Below are positions 1-5,078 of a stretch of DNA of 5,078 nucleotides, piece after piece. Each line of letters opens with the position of its first letter. Position 1 is the first letter of the stretch. The position numbers and the translations under genes are program-made. The notes beneath the pieces were generated by a model that was not told the DNA's origin, made no database searches, and saw only the letters and a program-made list of their open reading frames with translations. Source of the DNA: Hyphomicrobiales bacterium (GTDB lineage Bacteria > Pseudomonadota > Alphaproteobacteria > Rhizobiales > JAJFHB01); the NCBI GenBank assembly GCA_021775795.1, contig JAJFHB010000699.1, positions 1-5,078 of the forward strand, given 5' to 3'.

Positions 1-253
1 CGCCCTTGCTCCTGAGGTGATTGCCGCGATGAAAAATCCAAAGAGGGAAATTGCCGAGGTTGTCGCGTTTCTGGATGAGGTCAATTTTGAAGACCGGGAA
101 GTCGTGGAGGGCGCTTATCGCGGAGCCTGTGCGCCACACACCACACCGGGCCCGATTCATCAACTTGAACGGGGCATCCACCATTTCATAAGCTATCTCG
201 CAGGCCGTATGGCTGATGGCGGGACACCTAGGGCTCGGGAGGCCGCAGAATGA
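1..253 (+). CDS. Rieske-type oxygenase large subunit, C-terminal fragment (5' end outside window)
   Basis: This is the last 83 residues of a ring-hydroxylating-type (Rieske non-heme iron) oxygenase alpha subunit. The frame is open from base 2 to the window edge, so the gene is cut by the window and there is no sign that it is broken. It was identified by gapless alignment to the C-terminus of the complete Rieske oxygenase downstream (positions 933-2096): about 32 of 70 residues match. Shared blocks are VN-EDR, VE--Y-GA, GP-H--ER-IH-FI-YL. The Asp of the FEDRE block (around base 92) is the expected carboxylate ligand of the catalytic iron. The Rieske cluster and the two His ligands would lie upstream, outside the window. 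It ends in a short polar tail of about 13 residues that the paralogue lacks. Its TGA overlaps the ATG of the DUF1028 gene, which implies co-transcription and probably translational coupling. The substrate cannot be read from this fragment. Confidence 0.85.
   Translation, partial: ALAPEVIAAMKNPKREIAEVVAFLDEVNFEDREVVEGAYRGACAPHTTPGPIHQLERGIHHFISYLAGRMADGGTPRAREAAE
237..242 (+). promoter_or_regulatory. Ribosome binding site of the DUF1028 gene
   Basis: GGGAGG lies 7 bases upstream of the ATG at 250, inside the end of the preceding Rieske gene. It is a near-consensus Shine-Dalgarno sequence at good spacing. It fixes the start of the DUF1028 gene at the ATGA overlap. Confidence 0.7.
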
Positions 254-927
254 CATTTTCCATCGTTGGACACTGTACACGTACAGGCATGTTTGGAGTT
301 GCGATTACGACGTCGAGCATTTGTGTTGGGGCGCGGTGTCCGCATGTGCGGGCAGGTGTCGGTGCTGTTGCCACACAGAACATTACGGACCCAAATCTTG
401 GCCCTCTTCTTTTGGACCGGCTGGAAGCAGGCGATACGTCTCAAGCAGCGCTCGCTGCGGTCATGGCGGATCGCGAACATCTCGCCTATCGGCAACTGAC
501 TGTTGTGGATGCGAAGGGCAACACGGCGCAACACACCGGTGAGAACATTCTCGGCACCAATGATGTTGCGCTTGGGGACAATTGTGTAGCCGCCGGCAAT
601 CTGCTGGCGACAACTGATGTTCCGCACGCCATGGCGGCCGGCTTTCAAAACCACGCAGATCAGCATCTGGCTGAGCGCCTGCTGCGAGCTATTGAGGCTG
701 GTGTGGCGGCCGGTGGGGAAATGGGAGATGTGCGGTCTGCCTGCCTCATCGTTGCGGACAAGCTGCCGTTTCCACTCGTTGATTTGCGCGTCGATTGGTC
801 TGAGGGCGATCCAATTGTAGATTTGCGAAACATCTGGGAGGCTTATGAGCCGCAGATGGTAGACTATGTGAACCGGGCAATTGCCCCATCAGTCGCACCG
901 TCCTACGGCGTGCCTGGAGATGAATAG
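250..927 (+). CDS. DUF1028 family protein (Ntn-hydrolase-like)
   Basis: A 225-residue cytoplasmic protein with no signal peptide or membrane segment, of the usual length for a stand-alone DUF1028 protein. Family hallmarks are the N-terminal MTFSIVG, the RAGVGAVATQN block (34-44), the VVDAKG turn followed by HTG (85-97), the GN-L region (116-119), the AERLL-AIEAG-AAGG segment (141-156), RSA-LIV (162-168) and the PLVDLRVD motif (175-182). The family is placed in the Ntn-hydrolase superfamily. If Met1 is removed, Thr2 would be the exposed N-terminal residue and the candidate nucleophile; that is inference. No reaction is established to my knowledge, though an amide-bond hydrolase role would suit the fold. 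The start is fixed by the 4-base overlap with the upstream Rieske gene and by GGGAGG. The next Rieske gene begins 5-35 bases after the stop, depending on its start codon. Being enclosed by two Rieske paralogues suggests a role in the same pathway, for example hydrolysing a product or precursor. Confidence 0.88.
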   Translation: MTFSIVGHCTRTGMFGVAITTSSICVGARCPHVRAGVGAVATQNITDPNLGPLLLDRLEAGDTSQAALAAVMADREHLAYRQLTVVDAKGNTAQHTGENILGTNDVALGDNCVAAGNLLATTDVPHAMAAGFQNHADQHLAERLLRAIEAGVAAGGEMGDVRSACLIVADKLPFPLVDLRVDWSEGDPIVDLRNIWEAYEPQMVDYVNRAIAPSVAPSYGVPGDE

Positions 928-932
928 AAACA

Positions 933-2096
933 TTGGATGCAACTAGTGATATGCACGATGTCATGAGTGACGTTGAAGCCCTGCTGTCAGCATTGAAAGG
1001 GAGTGCTGAGAGACCGTTCGACAAGGCTCTCAGCCTGCCTCCCGAAGCTTATCGTTCCGATGCTTTGCTCCAGCTTGAAACAGCGCAGCTGTTCAAGTCC
1101 GGATGGGTGTGCCCGGGCCGCACCGCAGACATTCCAAATGCCGGCGACTACGTCACCTTTTCCATCGGTGAGCAGCCGATCTTTGTTATTCGCGACATGG
1201 ATGGCAAGGTTCGGAGTTATGCGAATGTTTGCCGCCACCGCATGATGCGGTTGCTGGACGGCTCTGGATCTTGCAAGCGGGTTGTCTGCCCGTACCACAG
1301 CTGGACATATGATCTTGATGGCCGGCTGATCGGCCTGCCGATGGTTGATGGATTTGAGGGGCTCGACAAGTCTCAGCACAGTCTGCCCGAATTGCGTACA
1401 GCAATCTGGGAGGGCTGGATTTATGTGACGCTTGATCCTGACGCAGCAGACCCCTCCGAGAGCCTTGCGCCGCTACAGGAAATTGTCAGCCGCTACAACA
1501 TGGCAGCGTATGTTCCCATTCATACGGAAGACAAGGTCTGGGACACCAACTGGAAGATCGTGGCGGAGAATTTCATGGAGAGCTATCACCTGCGCTATGC
1601 GCATGGCGATACGCTTGGTCGCGACTACCCGGTTGAGAGAACGGAGTTTCCCGAAGGCTGTTTTGACGACTTTACCTATTCCATTTTCACGCTTGGCAAT
1701 GCCAACGAATTGGGAAGCGCGCATCCTGACAATACGCGCCTTGAAGGCGACTGGCGGCAAACCTCAGTCCTTCCGACGATCTTCCCCGCTCACATGATCG
1801 TTCTTACACCTGACTACATGCGCTATCTATCATTGCGTCCCGATGGCGTTGGACGCACGCGTATTCGCTATGGCGTCGCTGTTCCTCCTGAAGTTCATGC
1901 TTCATGGGGCAATGCCACAAGTGAAACAGAAAAGTTGTGCGGCTTGCTAGAAGCCGTCAACGCGGAAGACCGTCACCTTGTCGAAAGTGTGTATGAGGGG
2001 GCAGGGGGTCCGTTGACAGTTTCCGGACCGCTGCATTTCTTCGAGCGTGAAATTCACGATTTCATCGTCTATCTTTCCCGTCGGCTTTGTGCGTGA
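933..2096 (+). CDS. Rieske [2Fe-2S] oxygenase large (alpha) subunit, carnitine/glycine-betaine oxygenase-like
   Basis: A soluble terminal oxygenase that uses O2 and electrons from a separate reductase to hydroxylate or N-demethylate a small substrate. Numbering is from the TTG at 933 (387 aa). The N-terminal Rieske domain has C100-R-H102, then 16 residues, then C119-P-Y-H122, the complete cluster-binding set. The C-terminal catalytic domain has N206-W-K, E212-N, then E216-S-Y-H219 and H224. H219 and H224 are iron ligands, and D346 in the AEDRH block is the probable third ligand. Residue 216, three before the first His, is where the bridging Asp usually sits; here it is Glu, as in carnitine monooxygenase CntA. 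The start is uncertain: TTG 933 has GGAG 13 bases upstream, while ATG 951 and ATG 963 (377 aa) are also possible, and 963 gives a more typical N-terminus. It follows DUF1028 closely and is paralogous to the fragment at the left edge. No reductase is nearby. The quaternary-amine substrate class is inference from Glu216 and general similarity; other substrates remain possible. Confidence 0.92.
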   Translation: MDATSDMHDVMSDVEALLSALKGSAERPFDKALSLPPEAYRSDALLQLETAQLFKSGWVCPGRTADIPNAGDYVTFSIGEQPIFVIRDMDGKVRSYANVCRHRMMRLLDGSGSCKRVVCPYHSWTYDLDGRLIGLPMVDGFEGLDKSQHSLPELRTAIWEGWIYVTLDPDAADPSESLAPLQEIVSRYNMAAYVPIHTEDKVWDTNWKIVAENFMESYHLRYAHGDTLGRDYPVERTEFPEGCFDDFTYSIFTLGNANELGSAHPDNTRLEGDWRQTSVLPTIFPAHMIVLTPDYMRYLSLRPDGVGRTRIRYGVAVPPEVHASWGNATSETEKLCGLLEAVNAEDRHLVESVYEGAGGPLTVSGPLHFFEREIHDFIVYLSRRLCA

Positions 2097-2157
2097 AAAC
2101 AGGAAGTGCTGAATCGTTCTGAGTAAAATTCGCGATGCTGTATTTGGAGGGTCCGTC
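2097..2157 (+). other. 61-base intergenic gap between the Rieske and PhyH genes
   Basis: This is the longest non-coding stretch on the + strand in the window. It ends in the PhyH ribosome binding site. I see no convincing sigma-70 promoter pair and no stem with a T-run that would act as a terminator, so it neither proves nor excludes a transcription boundary. Confidence 0.5.
2146..2151 (+). promoter_or_regulatory. Ribosome binding site deciding the GTG start of the PhyH gene
   Basis: GGAGGG, 6 bases upstream of the GTG at 2158, is a near-perfect Shine-Dalgarno sequence. It supports GTG as the true start even though no ATG lies near it in frame. Confidence 0.8.
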
Positions 2158-3024
2158 GTGCCACACAAAAATCTCTCTGCGGAGCAGATCGAAAAGTTCC
2201 GGCGCGACGGTTATCTCGTTGTCGAGAATGCCGTGAATGCTGAACAACTGGACGCCCTGCAACGTGAATTTGTGGGCTGGGTGGACGAAAGCCGTGCATA
2301 CACCGAAGGCTACGGCGAAACGGTTGACGGCCGCCCGCGGTTTGATCTGGAAAGCGGCCACACAGATAGCCAGCCGGCGTTACGGCGGGTCAATTCACCG
2401 GCAGAAGTGTCTCCGGCGTATGATGACGCCATGCGCAACAGCGCAATGACCGGGTTTGTTGCAGATCTCATTGGTCCGAACGTCAAGTTTCACCATTCAA
2501 AGATCAATTCAAAGCTGCCCGGCGCAAAGACTGAAGTGAAATATCATCAGGATTACCCGTTCACCCCGCACTCAAACGACGACATCGTCACCGCGTTATT
2601 GATGGTGGATGAAGTGACCGCGGAAAATGGTCCTTTGGAAGTGGTGCCGGGATCGCACCTGGGACCGATCCATGAGATCTGGCAGGACGGCGTTTTCACC
2701 GGCGCCGTTGCGGGTGAAATCGAAAAAGATGCCATGGCGAATGCGGTCACCTGTACGGGACCTGCAGGGGCGGTCTGTCTCATGCACACACGCCTCCTGC
2801 ATGGCTCTGCTCCCAACCGTTCCGAGGCTTCCCGAACACTCTATATCTGCGTTTACAGCGCTGAAGATGCAGTGCCCCTGACCCCCAACCCTGTGCCGAG
2901 CACGCAGGAGGGCGAAATCGTCAGCGGAACAGCGACCGGCCGTATTCGCTGCACGGCAAACGAAGTGGCGCGGCCGGAGCTTCCCAAACAGGCGTCTTTC
3001 TTTTTCCAGCAGGAACGGGGATGA
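2158..3024 (+). CDS. PhyH-family Fe(II)/2-oxoglutarate-dependent dioxygenase
   Basis: A 288-residue soluble oxygenase of the phytanoyl-CoA dioxygenase (PhyH) family, expected to hydroxylate a substrate with conversion of 2-oxoglutarate to succinate and CO2. The start region has the family-typical helix and 'F-RDGYLVVENAV' pattern (14-26). H130-Q-D132 is the proximal iron-binding HxD, and H215 in LLHGSAPN is the distal His. R226, 11 residues later, is the expected 2-oxoglutarate carboxylate anchor. The triad is therefore complete. Around it lie PHSND (137-141), ENGPLEVVPGSH (156-167) and DGVFTGAV (177-184). These place it in a common bacterial PhyH subgroup in which the HQD is usually preceded by Trp; here the residue is Tyr129. 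Length is normal for the group. The GTG start has a strong ribosome binding site. The GT10 gene follows after 13 bases, suggesting co-transcription. The substrate is unknown: members act on acyl-CoAs, amino acids, antibiotics or sugars, and nothing here distinguishes among these. Confidence 0.9.
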   Translation: MPHKNLSAEQIEKFRRDGYLVVENAVNAEQLDALQREFVGWVDESRAYTEGYGETVDGRPRFDLESGHTDSQPALRRVNSPAEVSPAYDDAMRNSAMTGFVADLIGPNVKFHHSKINSKLPGAKTEVKYHQDYPFTPHSNDDIVTALLMVDEVTAENGPLEVVPGSHLGPIHEIWQDGVFTGAVAGEIEKDAMANAVTCTGPAGAVCLMHTRLLHGSAPNRSEASRTLYICVYSAEDAVPLTPNPVPSTQEGEIVSGTATGRIRCTANEVARPELPKQASFFFQQERG

Positions 3025-3037
3025 GACGCCGGCACCT

Positions 3038-4000
3038 ATGCTCGAAGGGCTGAAAAACCTTTTTGGTTCACGGGCGCTGAAGTATTCAGTCGATCCGGAT
3101 GCTGATCTGAGGGTTGCGGTCTACGGCAACTGGGACTTCGCATCCACTTTTGAAAAATGCAGCCCCGGAGGCTCGAGCAGTTGGGAGGGAGTGCATTTTG
3201 GAGCCGCGGAAGATGTCCGCAATCCTGATTTCTTTCTTATCCTCAACGCTCCACCGCGAGATGGCATCAAACTGAGAGTGGCGCCTGAGCGCGTCTGGTT
3301 CGCAAGCGGCGAGCCTCCGACGTTCGAGGCATACAACTTGGGACAGGGAACCGGCACGGTCGTTCTTACCTGTGATGACAGGTTGGCATCCGCTCCTCCG
3401 GCTGACCGTTTGTATATAGCGGAACCACCTTTTTGTACGAGTTGGAGCGTGTTGAGAAGTTACGATGAGCTTCTGTCAGCAAAACCCGAACCAAAGACTG
3501 CTGACCTTTCATGGGTGACGAGCAATAAGGGGTATCTTGAAGGCCACAGGCGTCGATTGTTTTTTCTCGCCTGGATACGCGAGCGCGTTGAATTTGATCT
3601 TTTCGGACATGGCTTCAATCCGATTGCGGACAAGTGGGACGGCGTTGCGCCTTATCGCTATTCCATCGCCTTCGAGAATCACCAGAGCCCGTACTATTTC
3701 ACGGAAAAGATCATGGACTGTTTTGTCTGCCGGACGCTGCCGATCTATTTTGGCAGTCCGGATATCGGCCGGTACTTTCCAGCCCGCTCCTTCGTGAAAT
3801 TGGATCCGGACGATCCCGAAGCGGACCGTCGCATTAAAGAGGTACTCGCTTCCGATTTGTACGAGGAGTCAAAGGATGCCGTTGAAGAGGCACGCTGGCT
3901 TGTCCTCAACAAATACAACATGATCGCGCGGCTCTCCAATCTTATGCGGACAAACCTGGCACCCGCCACACGCCGCCGACGCATGACCCTCCGGGCCTGA
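3038..4000 (+). CDS. Family 10 glycosyltransferase (alpha-1,3-fucosyltransferase family)
   Basis: A 320-residue GT-B type glycosyltransferase, probably transferring fucose or a related sugar from a GDP-sugar to a surface glycan on the cytoplasmic side. The C-terminal nucleotide-sugar domain carries the GT10 signature at residues 206-253: Y-Y--AFEN (211-214), F-TEK (221-224), then LPIYFGSPDI and YFPARSFV. The Glu and Lys of TEK correspond to residues that contact the GDP-sugar in the Helicobacter pylori enzyme. The N-terminal half has FASGEPP (88-94), at the place of the family's F-GEN--P block. There is no transmembrane segment. The tail (residues 311-319, with R312-R315) is strongly basic and could hold the protein to the membrane, as the C-terminal region of H. 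pylori FutA does; that is inference. The tyrosine before FTEK replaces the Asp usual in eukaryotic members, so sugar specificity is uncertain. It follows the PhyH gene by 13 bases with only a weak ribosome binding site and converges with the GT2 gene. Confidence 0.85.
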   Translation: MLEGLKNLFGSRALKYSVDPDADLRVAVYGNWDFASTFEKCSPGGSSSWEGVHFGAAEDVRNPDFFLILNAPPRDGIKLRVAPERVWFASGEPPTFEAYNLGQGTGTVVLTCDDRLASAPPADRLYIAEPPFCTSWSVLRSYDELLSAKPEPKTADLSWVTSNKGYLEGHRRRLFFLAWIRERVEFDLFGHGFNPIADKWDGVAPYRYSIAFENHQSPYYFTEKIMDCFVCRTLPIYFGSPDIGRYFPARSFVKLDPDDPEADRRIKEVLASDLYEESKDAVEEARWLVLNKYNMIARLSNLMRTNLAPATRRRRMTLRA

Positions 4001-4026
4001 AACATTTGAGGCTGCACAGCCTGTTT
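4000..4026. terminator. Possible weak bidirectional terminator hairpin between convergent genes
   Basis: AGGCT (4009-4013) pairs with AGCCT (4018-4022) across a GCAC loop. An outer AAAC (4000-4003) can pair with GTTT (4023-4026), leaving a 5-base bulge on one side. It lies exactly between the two convergent stop codons, where a shared terminator would be expected. The stem is short and neither strand has a long U-run, so function is doubtful. Confidence 0.3.
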
Positions 4027-5078
4027 ATAAGAGGCGACGGGAGGTCCACATGGTGCCGGTTTCGCAAATGTTTGATGTTTCGGGATCGACAAAGCCATCC
4101 ATAAGTTGGGTTATGCTGCGGGAATGCCTGATGCTGGGGAGAAATGCCGGAGAGATGTGCCGATCCGGCAAAAGCCGCCGCAGTGGCTCAATTGCTGCTT
4201 TCGGGCAGACGAATGCCGGTCGATCGTGCCAGATGCGGTAAGCGATCACACCTGCCTGAAGAGTTGATACTCCCAACACATCTGCAAGTTCCATGACGGC
4301 AGGCTCGACTTCTTTCACAATACCAAGTTTGCGGAGTTTAGCGTTGATTGACGCCGTTGCGCGGTTTTGGGATCTTCTGTTTCGATTGCTCACCGAATCG
4401 GGCGTAAGCGAATACCGATAGTGAATGCCCTCATACGATACGGGTCGAAAGAACCGCAGCCAAATGCACCAAAGGGCGTAATCCTCCGCATGCCTGGTCC
4501 TCCAATTGGCAGGATAGCCTCCCAGCAACCTGAAGATGTCGCGACGCGCCAGAATGCTGCCATGGGGAAACGGGCAGCCTACCTCCACCGAGAAGTACAG
4601 TGCATCTTCCCAACCACCCCGCCATCGCCCCCCAACGGCGGGCAATCCTCCATCATCTGCAACCAGCCACATACCGCTTCCAACTATGGTCGCGTTCGGG
4701 TCAGATCGTAGGCAGTCCATCTGAGCTTCTGTTTTCCCGGGCAACCAGGCATCATCGGCATCAATGCGCGCGATGAGAGGGTAACGCGTGTGCTCAAGTC
4801 CCTTATTGAGAGCAGGAGCGATGCCCTGGTTTTCTTCCAAGCGAACCACACGCATTTCGTGCGGAGCCGGCAGAGCGAATGAGAATAAAACGTCGGAGAC
4901 GGGCACTTCGCTGCCATCGTCTATTACGATGAGTTCCATTTTTCCTGGAAAACTCTCATCAGCGACTGAGTGGATGGCACGATACAAATTGTCGAGCTGG
5001 TTTTTGTCTGTGCGCCTGAGCAGAACCGGCATCAGCACAGATATGCTGTTTGCCTCTACGCAGGACAGTACCGAATTT
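4025..5078 (-). CDS. Family 2 (GT-A) glycosyltransferase, 5' end outside window
   Basis: A glycosyltransferase of the O-antigen/exopolysaccharide type, transferring a sugar from a nucleotide-sugar. Numbering is from the GTG at 5038 (337 aa). ELIVIDDGS (35-43) is the nucleotide-binding loop. RIDADD (91-96) contains the DxD metal motif. PHGSILARRDIFRLLGGYP (158-176) is the acceptor-side block, and HAEDYALW (183-190) carries the ED of the probable catalytic base. Y-YSLTPDSVS (207-217) matches the usual end of the GT2 core. The last ~120 residues have no motif I recognise and no clear membrane segment. The frame stays open upstream of the GTG to the window edge, and the residues just before it (SIS) complete the first beta-strand (ISVLMPV) of the fold. 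The true start is therefore almost certainly beyond position 5078. The gene is convergent with GT10, so it belongs to a different transcript, but the shared glycan theme suggests one surface-polysaccharide region. Confidence 0.88.
   Translation of the reverse strand, partial: NSVLSCVEANSISVLMPVLLRRTDKNQLDNLYRAIHSVADESFPGKMELIVIDDGSEVPVSDVLFSFALPAPHEMRVVRLEENQGIAPALNKGLEHTRYPLIARIDADDAWLPGKTEAQMDCLRSDPNATIVGSGMWLVADDGGLPAVGGRWRGGWEDALYFSVEVGCPFPHGSILARRDIFRLLGGYPANWRTRHAEDYALWCIWLRFFRPVSYEGIHYRYSLTPDSVSNRNRRSQNRATASINAKLRKLGIVKEVEPAVMELADVLGVSTLQAGVIAYRIWHDRPAFVCPKAAIEPLRRLLPDRHISPAFLPSIRHSRSITQLMDGFVDPETSNICETGTMWTSRRLL

Noticed and set aside
1..253. The left-edge Rieske fragment as a pseudogene remnant
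   Set aside because: The frame is open to the window edge, the iron-ligand block and C-terminal pattern are intact, and the stop is translationally coupled to the next gene. Truncation by the window explains it fully.
193..666. A 157-codon open frame on the - strand opposite the DUF1028 gene
   Set aside because: It lies antisense to a well-supported DUF1028 gene, its product is rich in Arg/Cys/His with no recognisable motif, and it has no plausible ribosome binding site. It is a shadow frame.
2097..2157. A sigma-70 promoter or riboswitch upstream of the PhyH gene
   Set aside because: No paired -35/-10 elements with 16-18 base spacing and no conserved aptamer-like structure could be made out in 61 bases.
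3745..4098. A 117-codon - strand frame spanning the convergent gap
   Set aside because: It overlaps the ends of both the GT10 and GT2 genes, which have full family motifs, and its translation resembles no known protein.
4367..4711. A 114-codon open frame on the + strand opposite the GT2 gene
   Set aside because: It is antisense to the GT2 catalytic core with its DDG, DxD and ED motifs. The product is low-complexity (Pro/Arg-rich) and matches no family I recognise.
1..5078. CRISPR array, tRNA/rRNA, insertion sequence or phage attachment site
   Set aside because: No regularly spaced direct repeats, no cloverleaf or rRNA segments, no transposase or integrase frame, and no terminal inverted repeats were seen. 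Nearly every base is accounted for by coding genes.

Overview
The window is ordinary bacterial chromosome: densely packed genes, moderately high GC, ATG/GTG/TTG starts, and short gaps or a 4-base ATGA overlap between genes. Codon choice and protein families suggest a proteobacterium, most likely an alphaproteobacterium. This is inference, because no rRNA, tRNA or other marker gene is present.

Left part (1-2096): a tight co-directional group on the + strand. It starts with the C-terminal end of a Rieske-type oxygenase large subunit cut by the window edge. A DUF1028 protein (Ntn-hydrolase-like fold) overlaps its stop by 4 bases, and a second, complete Rieske oxygenase large subunit follows almost at once. 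The two Rieske proteins are paralogues: their last ~70 residues align without gaps at about 46% identity by hand count. The complete one has a full Rieske [2Fe-2S] site and a mononuclear iron site whose inter-subunit bridging residue is Glu rather than the more usual Asp. That feature is known from carnitine-monooxygenase-type enzymes. No reductase or ferredoxin partner lies in the window.

Middle part (2097-4000): after a 61-base gap come a PhyH-family Fe(II)/2-oxoglutarate dioxygenase (GTG start with a strong ribosome binding site) and, 13 bases later, a GT10 (alpha-1,3-fucosyltransferase family) glycosyltransferase. They are on the same strand and may belong to the same transcript, but the 61-base gap is the widest on this strand and is a plausible unit boundary.

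Right part (4001-5078): a family 2 (GT-A) glycosyltransferase on the - strand converges on the GT10 gene, with only 24 bases between the stops. A small imperfect hairpin sits there. The GT2 gene runs off the right edge of the window.

Taken together, the left genes look like an oxidative small-molecule pathway (possibly N-demethylation or hydroxylation of a quaternary amine or amino-acid derivative, plus a hydrolase-like DUF1028 protein). The right genes look like cell-surface glycan synthesis. The PhyH gene sits between the two themes and could belong to either. The most distinctive feature is the Rieske - DUF1028 - Rieske - PhyH arrangement.
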